Notes: generated from the sequence alone by a model not told the origin. A DNA stretch of 44,178 nucleotides from JBFELO01 sp041552055 (GCA_041552055.1 JBFELO010000022.1:1-44178); one strand, 5' to 3'; positions 8,212 to 16,928 are shown, counted from the first letter of the stretch. Translations and numbers: made by a program.

Positions 8212-9447
8212 CTACCGTGCTTCGGCGCCGAGAGTCGCGAGGGACTGCTCCACGGCTCCGGCGACACGGTCGATCTGGCCGTCGCTCAGCTCGGGATAGG
8301 CCGGCAGGTGGAGCACCTCGCGCTCGGCACGCTCGGCGTTCGGGAAGCTCACCTCGCCGTCGAGCAGGCCGCTGCAGTCGCGCATGTAGTGGTGCTTGGT
8401 GTCGACGCCGCGCTTCAGCAGCTCTCGGGCGACCCGTGTCATCTTGGGAAACAGCGCCGTGACCAGCATGTAGTTGGAGTCCACGGCGGGGTGGTCGTTG
8501 CGCTGGAAGCGGACCGTATCGCCGAGCCGATCCATCAGGCCACGGGCGTGTGCGACCCGACGGTCGAGCAACCGCTGCGAGGTGTTCATCTGTCGCAGGC
8601 CGAGGTTCGCCTGATAGTTCGTGAAGCGGCCAAGGCGTCCCTGCATCGTGACCTCGTCGCGCTGGTAGCCGGACGCGAAGCGTTCCCCCTCCTCGCCCTT
8701 GCCCTCGAGGAGCCGCAGCGCGGGATAGACCCCGAGGTTGAACACGAGTGGGTTGGTCACGGTCGCCTCGAAGGTCGTCTTGAACAGCCGTTTCGAGAGC
8801 CACGACAGGTTCTTGTTCGGCTCGGAGCGGGCGACCTCGCGCACCCGCCGGGCGATCTCCGGGTCCGCGATGGTGACCATCCCACCGCCCATGGTGTTGA
8901 TCGGCTTGGAGGTCTCGAAGCTGAAGTAGCCGAACGATCCCCACGCCCCGGCCCTGCGGCCGTCCACCGAGGCACCGAAGCAATGGGCGCAGTCCTCGAT
9001 CAGGATCGCGCCATGGGCTTCGGCGATCTCGACGATCTCGCGGATCTGACACGGCACGCCGTACAGGTGGGTGGCGATCACCACCCGGGTGCGGTCGGTG
9101 ATGGCGGCGGAGAGCGCGGCCGGGTCCATGCCCAGGGTCTCGAGCTCGCAGTCGACCAAGCGGAGCTCGAAGCCGAGCGACTTGGCGAGGTGAGGAACGA
9201 CCGGGTAGCCGAACGCCGAGCAGATGACCTCGGCTCCCGGCTCGAGGCCCAGCGCCGAAAAGATGAAGCTCAGACCGGCGCGGCCCGAAGGGACGGCGAC
9301 GGCCTCTGGGGCACCGATGAAGTCGGCGAAGGCACGCTCGAGGCGGTCGACCTCGCCCCCCTCCCACAACGTACCGGTGATCAGACCCGAGATCGCGCGC
9401 AGCCAACCTCCGCGCGGCACGTGGATGCGCTGTCTGGCGATGGCCAC
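8212..9447 (-). CDS. DegT/DnrJ/EryC1/StrS-family sugar aminotransferase
   Basis: The protein has 411 residues and a type I PLP aminotransferase fold of the sugar-aminotransferase family. Visible motifs are PSGRAGLSFIFSALGLEPG (cofactor phosphate-binding region), LIEDCAHCFGAS (PLP ring contact) and the Schiff-base lysine in FETSKPINTMGGG (about residue 178). Such enzymes transaminate keto-sugar nucleotides for LPS or surface glycans; the exact sugar cannot be read. The GTG at 9447 is chosen because AAAGGAG lies just upstream at good spacing; a longer in-frame start at 9528 adds 27 residues lacking family resemblance. It is the first gene of a likely operon with gmhB. A perfect TATAAT lies about 100 bases upstream. 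Confidence 0.88.
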   Translation of the reverse strand: MAIARQRIHVPRGGWLRAISGLITGTLWEGGEVDRLERAFADFIGAPEAVAVPSGRAGLSFIFSALGLEPGAEVICSAFGYPVVPHLAKSLGFELRLVDCELETLGMDPAALSAAITDRTRVVIATHLYGVPCQIREIVEIAEAHGAILIEDCAHCFGASVDGRRAGAWGSFGYFSFETSKPINTMGGGMVTIADPEIARRVREVARSEPNKNLSWLSKRLFKTTFEATVTNPLVFNLGVYPALRLLEGKGEEGERFASGYQRDEVTMQGRLGRFTNYQANLGLRQMNTSQRLLDRRVAHARGLMDRLGDTVRFQRNDHPAVDSNYMLVTALFPKMTRVARELLKRGVDTKHHYMRDCSGLLDGEVSFPNAERAEREVLHLPAYPELSDGQIDRVAGAVEQSLATLGAEAR

Positions 9448-9545
9448 TCCGTTCTCCTTTAAGCATCGGGGTCGTGGCACCCGAGAGGCAGGTTGCGGCA
9501 CCACCGCAGGTCCCGGATCGCCCATCACCCCGCGTGCGACGGGTG

Positions 9546-9551
9546 ATTATA
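9546..9551 (-). promoter_or_regulatory. Possible -10 element (TATAAT)
   Basis: On the minus strand TATAAT matches the sigma-70 -10 consensus exactly, 98 bases before the aminotransferase GTG. No good -35 hexamer is seen at 16-18 bases, so support is partial. Confidence 0.3.
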
Positions 9552-9710
9552 CCGAGCCCACGTCGCCGGTATCTCCGTACGAGGGGGCGGCCGGCGCCTG
9601 CGGCGCTGCACGTGCTCGGGGAGAGATGGCTTGAGGAACGAGGCCGTGAGATCGATGCGCTCGGTGAAGTCAACGCGCTATTCTGCCGTCGCGATGGGCG
9701 GGCGTGCCGG

Positions 9711-9822
9711 GCATGACGTTTCGAGGTCGCCGATTCCCGCGAATATCGTGTGACGCCGAGGCCTCGAAACGTCCATGCCGGGCTCCCGCGGGGAGCGCCC
9801 CGGGGAGAGGTCGCGTCGAGGG
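9711..9822 (+). repeat. Dispersed structured repeat, copy B (variant stem)
   Basis: GACGTTTCGAGG (9715-9726) and CCTCGAAACGTC (9762-9773) form a perfect 12-bp stem, extended by GGCAT/ATGCC with one bulge, around a 35-base loop. The stem is followed directly by the unit shared with the other copies: GGCTCCCGCGGGGAGCGC (9781-9798), then CCGGGGAGAGGTCGCGTC (9800-9817). The large stem differs in sequence from copies A, C and D, but its place relative to the shared unit is the same. Confidence 0.6.
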
Positions 9823-9928
9823 AAGACAGAGCCGCGACATGATGCGGCTTCGGCGCTCAGGCATTGCCATCAAGCCGACGATCGACAGGGTCGACAGGTA
9901 TCCTCTGCAATGTGCGCAGCACATTGCA

Positions 9929-11617
9929 CTACGGGGCGCGCACAACCAGATACACGTGGTCGCCTGTGCGCAGCTCCCGCACGACCCGTGCCCGCCACCC
10001 CGCCTCATCGCCAGCGAAAATCGTGTCGGCCTCCCGGTCGTGGACCAGGACGAGCGATTGCGGGTGCTGTCGGAGGAACTCGACCACCTGGGCCTGGGTC
10101 TCCAGCAGCTCGACCATGGAGCCCGTGTAGTAGCCGAACGCGCCGCGCTTTCGCACCCCCATCGCCCGGCGGGGGTGGACCATGGCAAAGGTGGTGCCGG
10201 CGCCGATCTGGTCGCTGATCCACCGGCTCTGGGGTCTGTAGGTCTTGGTCGGGTCGAACGTGGGCATCACCCACGCCTGCAGCGCCACGTATAATGCCAC
10301 GTGCACCGCCGTGACGCGGACGAGCGCGGTGGTCGGCCCCATCCGGCGCCACGTCAGTCCCAGCCACAACGCCGCCGCGAGCAGCAATACCCCGGTGCCG
10401 ATCAGCGGCACCCACAGCAGGTGCGCCACCTCGACCTCCTGCGGGTTGAGCTCGAGCCGTTCCACGATCGGCTCGAAGGTGACGCCGATCGTGACGAACG
10501 TGAGCCCGAGTGCGACGAAGGTGATGGCGATGCCGGCGGTCCACGCGCGCACCGGCTTCGAGCTCGGGGCCTCCGGCTCGGGCGGTTGCTGGATGACTGC
10601 CTCCAGCCACGGTGCCAGCAGCAGGGCGATCGCAGGATAGGCCGGCAGCAGGTACAGCTGTCGCTTGGTCACGGCGAGCGACAGGAACACGAAGAACGCG
10701 CCGAGCCACCACAGCGCCAGCTGGACCCTGCGATCCCGTCGCCAGGCCGTGCGCCAGACCCACCAGATCGCGGCGGGAACCAGCCACGACCACGGCCACA
10801 GGTCGCTCCAGAAGTTCATCAGGTAGTACGTGATCGGTCGCTCGTGACCGCGGAACCCGCTGAAGAAGCGTTGGAAGTTCTGGGCGTAGAGCTCGTGCAG
10901 GATGTTGTCCGCGCCCATGGCGCGGGCGCACGCGACGAACCACGGCAGATAGACCGACAGCGCCACGATCGACAGCGGTGCCAGCTCGAGCAGTCGGCGC
11001 CACTCGCGCCGCGAGCCGTGCCACAGGGTCAGGACCAGTCCCGGCAGCAGCAGGCCCAACGGGCCCTTGGCGAGCATCGCGAGGCCGAACGACGCGAAGC
11101 CCGCGATCCGAAGCCACGTTCGTGGACGTTCGCCGACACCCTCGGCGTAGAGGAAGAGACCGGCCGCGATGAACAGCGTGAACAGCACGTCGGGCCGGTA
11201 GCCAATCGCCTGGAGCACGAACTGGAGGGCGGTGAGCACGACCAGGCCGGCCCACAGGCCGGCGCGCGGGCTGAACCAGCGGGTTCCCGCCGCACAGGTG
11301 AGAGCCACGGTCGCGACGGCGGTGAGGGCGTTGGGGAGGCGAAGGGTGAACGCCGACATGGTGCCGAAGACGTGGGACGAGACCGTGCCGACCCAGTAGA
11401 TCATCGGCGGGTAGTCGACCCAGATGGTGCCCATCCGCCGGGGCGCGATCCAGTCACCGCTGAGGAACATCGCCCGACATACCTCGGCGATGTCGAGCTC
11501 GTCCGGGTACCAAAGATCGCGCAGGCCGAGAAACGGGATGTAGAGCAGGACCCCGAGACCGATCAGCAGCAGGATTCGGTAGCGGACCAGCGGCGAGGAA
11601 GACTCGGGGTTGGACAT
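9929..11617 (-). CDS. ArnT-like (GT83/GT39) membrane glycosyltransferase
   Basis: The protein has 562 residues and about a dozen hydrophobic segments. The first is followed by the acidic loop motif WYPDELDIAE (about residues 36-45) typical of polyprenyl-phosphate-sugar-dependent transferases such as ArnT and the protein O-mannosyltransferases. Further family-like stretches are VDYPPMIYWVG and AMLAKGPLGLLLPG, and a soluble C-terminal region follows the last helices. It probably transfers a sugar from a lipid carrier to lipid A, core or a surface glycan on the periplasmic face; donor and acceptor are unknown. It is divergent from the flippase-like gene at 11718. A second protein of the class is at 19476-21119. 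Confidence 0.82.
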   Translation of the reverse strand: MSNPESSSPLVRYRILLLIGLGVLLYIPFLGLRDLWYPDELDIAEVCRAMFLSGDWIAPRRMGTIWVDYPPMIYWVGTVSSHVFGTMSAFTLRLPNALTAVATVALTCAAGTRWFSPRAGLWAGLVVLTALQFVLQAIGYRPDVLFTLFIAAGLFLYAEGVGERPRTWLRIAGFASFGLAMLAKGPLGLLLPGLVLTLWHGSRREWRRLLELAPLSIVALSVYLPWFVACARAMGADNILHELYAQNFQRFFSGFRGHERPITYYLMNFWSDLWPWSWLVPAAIWWVWRTAWRRDRRVQLALWWLGAFFVFLSLAVTKRQLYLLPAYPAIALLLAPWLEAVIQQPPEPEAPSSKPVRAWTAGIAITFVALGLTFVTIGVTFEPIVERLELNPQEVEVAHLLWVPLIGTGVLLLAAALWLGLTWRRMGPTTALVRVTAVHVALYVALQAWVMPTFDPTKTYRPQSRWISDQIGAGTTFAMVHPRRAMGVRKRGAFGYYTGSMVELLETQAQVVEFLRQHPQSLVLVHDREADTIFAGDEAGWRARVVRELRTGDHVYLVVRAP

Positions 11618-11679
11618 CGGACGAAATCCGCGCGCACCCTATCACACCCGACACGGCGTACGGCCGACCACCAGGCGCG

Positions 11680-11709
11680 TTGACACTGATCCCGCAGGAT
11701 CTCTACCAT
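11680..11709 (+). promoter_or_regulatory. Sigma-70-like promoter, possibly giving a leaderless mRNA
   Basis: A perfect TTGACA (11680-11685) is followed after 18 bases by TACCAT (11704-11709, 4 of 6 matches). Transcription would begin at about 11716, essentially at the ATG at 11718, which lacks a Shine-Dalgarno sequence. Confidence 0.4.
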
Positions 11710-11717
11710 GGCGCGTC

Positions 11718-12788
11718 ATGCATGCGAATGGCCCCACGACGGAGCACCGCGCCGGGCCGGAGGCCGTCAAGGGCGCGGGTGAGGGAGGCAGCGCTCACTC
11801 CGATCTGTCGCCGCGCGACCGAATAGGCCCCCGCTCGGAGGCGGCCTCGGTGCCCTCGTGGTACCGCTTCGCTCGCCTGACCGGCTTCCTGCTGCTGGCC
11901 GCGGTCACGGTGTACGGCGTTCAGCGATTCCTGACCGGCGACTGGCAGGCGGTGACCGATTACTGGATGGGCAAGCTGCCGCTGCTTGTGCTGATTCTCG
12001 TGCTCGCGCTGCTCGACATGACGCTCGAGGCGTTGGCCTGGCAGTGGGTGTACGAACGTTTTGCGCTGCGCGCGCGTGATCTCCGAGGTTTCGGAGTCGC
12101 GCTGTCCGCCAACGCCGGCCTGCTGCTGCCCGCTCAACTCGGGCGACTGATCCGGCCCGACGACATGGTCAAGCTCGGCCGGGGGAGTCTTGGAGAGTGC
12201 GTCAAGGCCGAGGCTGCCGTCTTCGTGTTCGACGCCCTGTCGGTGGTGTCGCTGCTCGCCGGGGTGGTGGCGTGGCGGATCCACCCCGCTCTGGCGCCGG
12301 TGGCCATTGGCGCCGCGATCACGGTTCTGCTGTTCCTCGGCAACCAGGTGGCGGAGCGGCTCGCCGGGACCAAGCTGGGTCTGCCTCGGCACTTCTGGTG
12401 GAGCTGGCAGAGCGTGGCCATCGTGCTCGTGCAGATGACCGGCTGGGTCGCCAACGCGGTGGCGTTTTACGTGCTCGTGTCACATCTGCCGGGCAACTTC
12501 ACCCTGTGGGACGCCCTGTTCATCGCTCCGGCGTCCTCGGTGATCGGCCTGGGCACCGGCATGCCGGGCGGGATCGGCGCCACCGAAGGCCTGCTCGGGA
12601 CGGCGCTGCAGTTCAACCAGGTGCCGCCGGAACACTTCGCCATGGTGGTGGGAGCGTTCCGCGTGGTGACGTTCTGGATCCGGCTGCCGATCGGCTGGAT
12701 CGCGCTGACCTTCGCGCGACGGTCGACAGCCTTCCCTGTCGAAACCTCGGAAGATGCGTCGGACAGCGACGGCGAAGATCTCGCGTGA
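11718..12788 (+). CDS. Flippase-like membrane protein (UPF0104 / LPG-synthase-type transmembrane domain)
   Basis: The protein has 356 residues. A polar N-terminus of about 50 residues precedes seven to eight hydrophobic segments. Motifs such as LLPAQLGRLIRPDDMVKL and PGGIGATEG fit the lysylphosphatidylglycerol synthase transmembrane (UPF0104) family, some members of which move lipids or lipid-linked sugars across membranes. Substrate and direction are unknown; the glycan neighbours suggest an envelope lipid. The frame is open upstream to 11610, but the ATG at 11718 is favoured because the promoter match at 11680 would otherwise lie inside the gene. The next gene starts 38 bases downstream and is likely co-transcribed. 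Confidence 0.75.
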   Translation: MHANGPTTEHRAGPEAVKGAGEGGSAHSDLSPRDRIGPRSEAASVPSWYRFARLTGFLLLAAVTVYGVQRFLTGDWQAVTDYWMGKLPLLVLILVLALLDMTLEALAWQWVYERFALRARDLRGFGVALSANAGLLLPAQLGRLIRPDDMVKLGRGSLGECVKAEAAVFVFDALSVVSLLAGVVAWRIHPALAPVAIGAAITVLLFLGNQVAERLAGTKLGLPRHFWWSWQSVAIVLVQMTGWVANAVAFYVLVSHLPGNFTLWDALFIAPASSVIGLGTGMPGGIGATEGLLGTALQFNQVPPEHFAMVVGAFRVVTFWIRLPIGWIALTFARRSTAFPVETSEDASDSDGEDLA

Positions 12789-12826
12789 CGCAGCAGGAAC
12801 ATCTCTGATCGGAGGATCGAGCGCAG

Positions 12827-13987
12827 ATGTCGAAGGCTGAAGACGGCGGATCGCCGCCGGGCACGACCTACCAGTTCACCGTGATCCGGGAGAAGATGCG
12901 CCGGCACCCGGGTCCGGTACTCGACTTCGCCCTCGGCCGGCGGCGGCAGCTGCCGCCGGAATGGCTGGAGACCTTCGTGCGGGAGCACGCGCCGCTGGTG
13001 CTGCGGCGTCGGCGGGACGACGAGCTCGAGGCGTTTGTCGACGGGGCTGCGGGCATGCTCGGGGCCGTGTACGGCGTCCGGGTGGCCCCCCGCCAGATCC
13101 TGCCGGCACCGAGCGGCCGCGCCGCGATGGCCGCCCTGGCCACGACCCTGATCGCGCCCGGTGACGGGGTGCTGGTCACCGAGCCCGGCTACCCGGCGTT
13201 CGCCCGCATCGCGGCCCAGGCACATGCCCGATTGATGGTCGCACCGCTCGACCCGTCAGCAGGTTTCGCACCCGACCTGGAAGGGCTGTCCGCTGACGAA
13301 ACCGTGCTGCGGCTGGTCGCGCTCAACTACCCCAACAACCCGACGGGCACGGTGCTCTCCAGGGCCGCGTTCGAGGCGCTGGGTCGTCACGTCGCTGCCG
13401 ACACGGTGCTGTACAACGACGCCATCTATGGACCGCTGACCCATCATCGTCCGCCGTGGTCCCTGCTGGGGTACGATTTCTCGGAAGGCAACGTGGCCGT
13501 TGTCGAGCTGCACTCGCTCGGCAAGCTGTTCGCGCTCGGTCCGCTAGGCGTGGCATTCATGGTCGGGCCGGAGGAGCCGATCGATGCGATCCGCCGTTTC
13601 AGCGACTTCTCCTGGAGCCAGCTGAGCTCCCTCCAGGTGCGGGTGGCGACGAAGTGCCTCGACGACTGGCAGTACGTCGCCGTGGTGCGGGACGGACTCG
13701 CCGGCCGACTGGAACGGCTCCGCGCGGTGGTCACCGCACTCGGGTTCGAGGCGTATCCGACCGATGCGGGGATGTACCTGCTGTGCCGCGCGCCGGCGGC
13801 GGTCGGCGACCGCCAGGCTGCGAGCGCTGCCGAGGTCGCCGAGATCCTGCTCGAGGAGCACGGTCTCGCGGTGGCGCCGTGGGACGTGGGGGATCACTCC
13901 TACATCAGGTTCTCCGCGCAGTACCGGGACGAAGACCTCGATACACTGTCGGAACTGGGCAGCGGTTCGAGGTTGGTCTCGAGTTGA
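12827..13987 (+). CDS. Class I/II PLP-dependent aminotransferase
   Basis: The protein has 386 residues with a fold type I aminotransferase pattern: APSGRAAMAAL (cofactor phosphate contact), the substrate-binding NYPNNPTG, VLYNDAIYGPL (Asp and Tyr to PLP) and the Schiff-base lysine in LHSLGKLFALGPLG. It resembles the broad group that includes succinyl- and LL-diaminopimelate aminotransferases, but specificity cannot be assigned. GGAGG lies ten bases before the ATG. It follows the flippase-like gene by 38 bases, so the two are probably one transcript. A perfect hairpin begins at the base after the stop codon. Confidence 0.85.
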   Translation: MSKAEDGGSPPGTTYQFTVIREKMRRHPGPVLDFALGRRRQLPPEWLETFVREHAPLVLRRRRDDELEAFVDGAAGMLGAVYGVRVAPRQILPAPSGRAAMAALATTLIAPGDGVLVTEPGYPAFARIAAQAHARLMVAPLDPSAGFAPDLEGLSADETVLRLVALNYPNNPTGTVLSRAAFEALGRHVAADTVLYNDAIYGPLTHHRPPWSLLGYDFSEGNVAVVELHSLGKLFALGPLGVAFMVGPEEPIDAIRRFSDFSWSQLSSLQVRVATKCLDDWQYVAVVRDGLAGRLERLRAVVTALGFEAYPTDAGMYLLCRAPAAVGDRQAASAAEVAEILLEEHGLAVAPWDVGDHSYIRFSAQYRDEDLDTLSELGSGSRLVSS

Positions 13988-14008
13988 GCAATTCGCTTCG
14001 CGAATTGC
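13988..14008. terminator. Hairpin immediately after stop codon (TTC-loop family)
   Basis: GCAATTCGC (13988-13996), loop TTC and GCGAATTGC (14000-14008) form a perfect 9-bp stem starting at the base after the aminotransferase stop. No U-tract follows, so it may block 3' decay or be a palindromic repeat rather than a classical terminator. Confidence 0.5.
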
Positions 14009-14127
14009 CGTGGAGTGGCAAGGCACTGCGCAGAGCACGTGCGATGGGACCTCTCGCAGCCAGTACGCGCCTTGAAACTGCCGGGAATCCGATGGCGCTG
14101 GGTGGACGCAGGGCGCGTGGTATCAAC

Positions 14128-14150
14128 TGCGATTCGCGCAGCGAATCGCA
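14128..14150. repeat. Second hairpin of the same family
   Basis: TGCGATTCGC (14128-14137), loop GCA and GCGAATCGCA (14141-14150) form a perfect 10-bp stem, 120 bases beyond the hairpin at 13988 and related to it in sequence. Confidence 0.5.
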
Positions 14151-14189
14151 CTCGCCACGCCGCAGCCTCCGACCCTTGGGTATGGCGGG

Positions 14190-14375
14190 CGCCGCCTTTG
14201 ATAATGTTGGGAGCACCGTCACCGGGGTGGGACGGCCCGTCAGGTCCCAACATTGTCTCAGGGGGCTCACTCGGGAAACGCGTCCGGGAGAGATTGCCTC
14301 GGGTGTCAGGCAGTCCAAGCGAACGACACAGCGATGATGACTCCCGCGGCGAGCGCACCGGGGAGAGGTCGCGTC
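14190..14375 (+). repeat. Dispersed structured repeat, copy C (most complete)
   Basis: GATAATGTTGGGA (14200-14212) pairs with TCCCAACATTGTC (14245-14257) around a 32-base loop that itself holds CCGTC/GACGG. Then come AGGGGGCTC, a first unit ending CGGGAGAG, GTGTCAGGCAG, and a second unit ending CCGGGGAGAGGTCGCGTC. Compared with copy D, the inner stem changes from G-C to A-T at the same pair, which supports a selected or recently functional structure. Confidence 0.75.
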
Positions 14376-14442
14376 AAAGGTACGAAATCGTTGCGAAAAG
14401 GGACCGGGCGGGCTAAGAATCCAGTATCCAGCATCGCTTGGA

Positions 14443-15675
14443 TTACTCTGCGGCTCGCCTCCGCGCCTCGTACACCCGGCACGCCAGCTCGAACACCTGC
14501 TCGACCGAGATCTTGGCCATGCACACGTTATCGGTGCAGGCGGACTGGCGATCGTTGAAGGCGTTGACGCACGGGCTGCAGGCGATGCCCGACCACAGCA
14601 CGTGGCTGCGGGGTGTGCGGGGGCCGAAGACCGCCGGGGCCTCCGGTCCGAACAGGGAGATCACGTCGATCGGCGTGACCGTGGAGTAGTGACCTGGACC
14701 GCTGTCGTTGGTGACCATCAGCTCGGCCAGGCAGTAGAGCGCGAACAGCTGGGGGAGGGATGTGCGACCGGCCAGGCTGACGCAGCGGTCGGAGGCGATC
14801 TCGTCCACCAGCGCGGCCGCCTCGACGGCCTCGTCCGGCGCCCCGGTGAACACGATCGCCGACTCCGGGTATCGGTCGAGCAGGCGTCGCGCCAGCTCCA
14901 CGTAACGCTCCGGCGCCCACCGACGCAACGGCAGCAGATCGCCGCAGTTGGCATTGAGCAGCACCAGCGGCGGAACCGTCTCTCCCCCCAGCGTGTCGCG
15001 AAGGAGCCCCGCGACCGCCGCCAGGTCCTGCTCGGCCGCTGTGATCTGCGGCAGCACGAGATCGTCCGGGGGTTCGACGTCGCACGCCGGCAGCCGCTCG
15101 GGCGGACAGCCGATCGCCTCGACCAGGAGGTGGAAGATCTGGCTGGCGTGCAGGAACGGGTTGAACGACAGCCGGTGCGTCATCAGGTCGCCCCGGTACG
15201 ACGCCTCGCCGAAGTACGCGTGGAACCCGACGCGGGTGCGTGCCCCGCTCAGGTAGGACAGGATCGCCGATGAGCGGGCGAAGAACTCGCAGTCGATGGT
15301 CGCCTCGATCCCCTCCCGACGCATCCGCCACACCGCCCGCAGCGTCTCGATGAAGGTCTGCAGGGGATTGCCGGTCCGAATCGCGATCACGTTGTCCGGC
15401 GGCACGATCTCGAGCAGGTCGACGATGAAGCGGTTCTCGGCGAAGACCACGAAGTACAGGTTGTCGGCCCCCACCTGCGCGCGCGCATTGGCCAGTGCAG
15501 GGTACGCCAACACGGTCGCGCCCTGCTCGGCGAGCTTGATCGCCGCGATCTTGCCGGGGGTCGTCGTCGGGCGTCGACGCAGCAGCAGGTCGTCCAACCG
15601 ACGCGCCAGAGTCAGTAACGCGCAGACCGGCACCCCGACCCACCGATCGATCCTGCGCATGCTGGCCACGTTCAT
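14443..15675 (-). CDS. GT9-family (ADP-heptose) glycosyltransferase
   Basis: The protein has 410 residues and a GT-B fold. The N-terminal domain begins KIAAIKLAEQGATVLAYPAL; the C-terminal domain carries the sugar-nucleotide site NDSGPGHYSTVTPIDVISLFG, typical of WaaC/WaaF/RfaQ heptosyltransferases. It would transfer a heptose or related sugar from the ADP-heptose made by the neighbouring hld/gmh genes to the LPS inner core at the cytoplasmic face. Oddly, the position of the WaaC catalytic Asp (GD in the first loop) reads GA here, so the enzyme belongs to a divergent subgroup or uses another base. A Cys-rich C-terminal stretch (CSPCVNAFNDRQSACTDNVC) may form disulfides or bind metal. It is transcribed towards the repeat-filled gap. 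Confidence 0.82.
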   Translation of the reverse strand: MNVASMRRIDRWVGVPVCALLTLARRLDDLLLRRRPTTTPGKIAAIKLAEQGATVLAYPALANARAQVGADNLYFVVFAENRFIVDLLEIVPPDNVIAIRTGNPLQTFIETLRAVWRMRREGIEATIDCEFFARSSAILSYLSGARTRVGFHAYFGEASYRGDLMTHRLSFNPFLHASQIFHLLVEAIGCPPERLPACDVEPPDDLVLPQITAAEQDLAAVAGLLRDTLGGETVPPLVLLNANCGDLLPLRRWAPERYVELARRLLDRYPESAIVFTGAPDEAVEAAALVDEIASDRCVSLAGRTSLPQLFALYCLAELMVTNDSGPGHYSTVTPIDVISLFGPEAPAVFGPRTPRSHVLWSGIACSPCVNAFNDRQSACTDNVCMAKISVEQVFELACRVYEARRRAAE

Positions 15676-15709
15676 CCGCCACGTCCCCCGATTCGAGGTG
15701 AGATTGTAA

Positions 15710-15730
15710 GCAATTCGTTGCGTGAATTGC
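15710..15730. repeat. Short hairpin of the TTC-loop family
   Basis: GCAATTC (15710-15716) and GAATTGC (15724-15730) pair across a 7-base loop, 35 bases upstream of the heptosyltransferase start. The arms match the 13988 hairpin. The rest of the 15676-15924 gap contains a CCCACACGCCCACACGCCCC-like simple run and no gene. Confidence 0.45.
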
Positions 15731-15924
15731 AGAAAGTGGGGGATAGCCGCTGCGCGGGCTCGGACTCAAGCCCTCGCCGTGCCTCGAGGCCGCCGACCGT
15801 GGGAGGGCTCGAGGGCTTGGCCGGCCCGTACGGCACCTGGGCTCGAGGGCCTGAGGGGTTCTCGCAGACTTGGTGTGCTCATGCCCACACGCCCACACGC
15901 CCCAAGCCCTGTGTGGGTGGTCGG

Positions 15925-16923
15925 TCAGCGATAGGCATCGTCGGTCGCCAGATAGTCCCGAACGTACCTCGCGACGCCGTCCTCGAGCACGGTGAACGGC
16001 TCGTCGAATCCCGCTCCACGCAGCTTGGAGACGTCGGCCTGGGTGAAGTACTGGTAGCGGTCGCGGATCTCCACCGGGGTGTCGACGTACTCGATGCGCG
16101 GCTCCCGCCCCAGTGCGGCAAAGACCGCCGCCGCCAGATCGGCGAAGCTACGGGCGGTTCCGGTACCGACGTTGAACAGGCCGCTGACCTCCCGGGTACG
16201 GACCAGCCAGTCGACCACTCGGACGCAGTCGCCGACCCACACGAAGTCGCGCAGCTGGCCGCCGTCGGCGTAGGCCGGGTGATGCGAACGGAACAGCGTC
16301 ACCGCCTCTCCGGCAGCCGCCCGCGGAAAGATCTGCGCCACCACGCTCTTCATCGAGCCCTTGTGGTACTCGTTCGGGCCGTACACGTTGAAGAACTTGA
16401 GTCCCGCCCACTTTGGCGGCCGCGGTCCGCCGCGCGCCAGCTGCCGCACCACCCAGCGGTCGAACAGGTGCTTGCTCCAGCCGTAGGCGTTGAGCGGTCG
16501 GAGCGTGGCGAGAGCGTCTGGACTTTCGTCGTCGACGAAGCCGACCTCACCCCCACCATAGGTGGCGGCGGACGACGCGTAGATGAAGTGACAGCCGTTG
16601 TCTGTGCACCAGCGCCACAGGTCGCGCGACAGCATGAAGTTGGTGCTCACGATGCGGTCGACGTCGCGTTCCGTGGTGGAGGAGATCGCGCCCATGTGGA
16701 TGACGATGTCGATCGCCGACCGGTGGGCCGCCAGGTAGTCTTCGAGCTGCTCCGGCATTACGACGTCCGCAACGTCGTGCTTGGCGATGTTGCGCCAACG
16801 CTCGTCCCGGCCGGGCCAGTCACACACAACGACGTCGGCACCCTCGACGAGGTGGGCGACCAGGTTGGACCCGATGAAGCCCATCCCTCCGGTGACGACG
16901 ACCACTGGTGTCCTGTCGCCCAT
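15925..16923 (-). CDS. hldD: ADP-L-glycero-D-manno-heptose 6-epimerase
   Basis: The protein has 332 residues and is an extended SDR epimerase. It shows the NAD(P) loop TGGMGFIGSNL near the N-terminus, the catalytic Ser/Thr stretch YASSAATYG and the YGWSKHLFD (YxxxK) motif, plus FFNVYGPNEYHKGSM, the HldD-type substrate loop. It inverts C6 of ADP-D,D-heptose to give the ADP-L,D-heptose used by heptosyltransferases. ATG at 16923 is chosen, with a GGAG upstream; a GTG at 16932 overlapping the hldE stop by four bases (GTGA) is an alternative adding three residues. It is the last gene of the gmhA-hldE-hldD operon, and the overlap suggests translational coupling. Confidence 0.93.
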   Translation of the reverse strand: MGDRTPVVVVTGGMGFIGSNLVAHLVEGADVVVCDWPGRDERWRNIAKHDVADVVMPEQLEDYLAAHRSAIDIVIHMGAISSTTERDVDRIVSTNFMLSRDLWRWCTDNGCHFIYASSAATYGGGEVGFVDDESPDALATLRPLNAYGWSKHLFDRWVVRQLARGGPRPPKWAGLKFFNVYGPNEYHKGSMKSVVAQIFPRAAAGEAVTLFRSHHPAYADGGQLRDFVWVGDCVRVVDWLVRTREVSGLFNVGTGTARSFADLAAAVFAALGREPRIEYVDTPVEIRDRYQYFTQADVSKLRGAGFDEPFTVLEDGVARYVRDYLATDDAYR

Positions 16924-16928
16924 GCCGG

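Larger units (their letters stand above)
9448..9928. other. Gene-free gap with a large inverted repeat
   Basis: This 481-base gap lies between a minus-strand start (9447) and a minus-strand stop (9929). It holds the leader of the DegT-type gene, repeat copy B (9711-9822) and about 100 bases of unassigned sequence with another short palindromic patch (TGTGCGCAGCACA-like, 9911-9923). I see no coding frame with a recognisable domain. Confidence 0.55.
13988..14442. other. Gene-free convergent gap made of repeats
   Basis: The 455 bases between the converging aminotransferase and heptosyltransferase genes contain the two hairpins (13988, 14128) and repeat copy C (14190-14375). The frames that cross it have no recognisable domain, so no gene is called. 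Confidence 0.6.

Noticed and set aside
8192..9673. Long N-terminal extension of the gmhB frame (open to 9673)
   Set aside because: It overlaps the DegT-type aminotransferase in another frame, its composition is Arg/Pro-rich shadow, and GmhB has normal length from the ATG at 8191.
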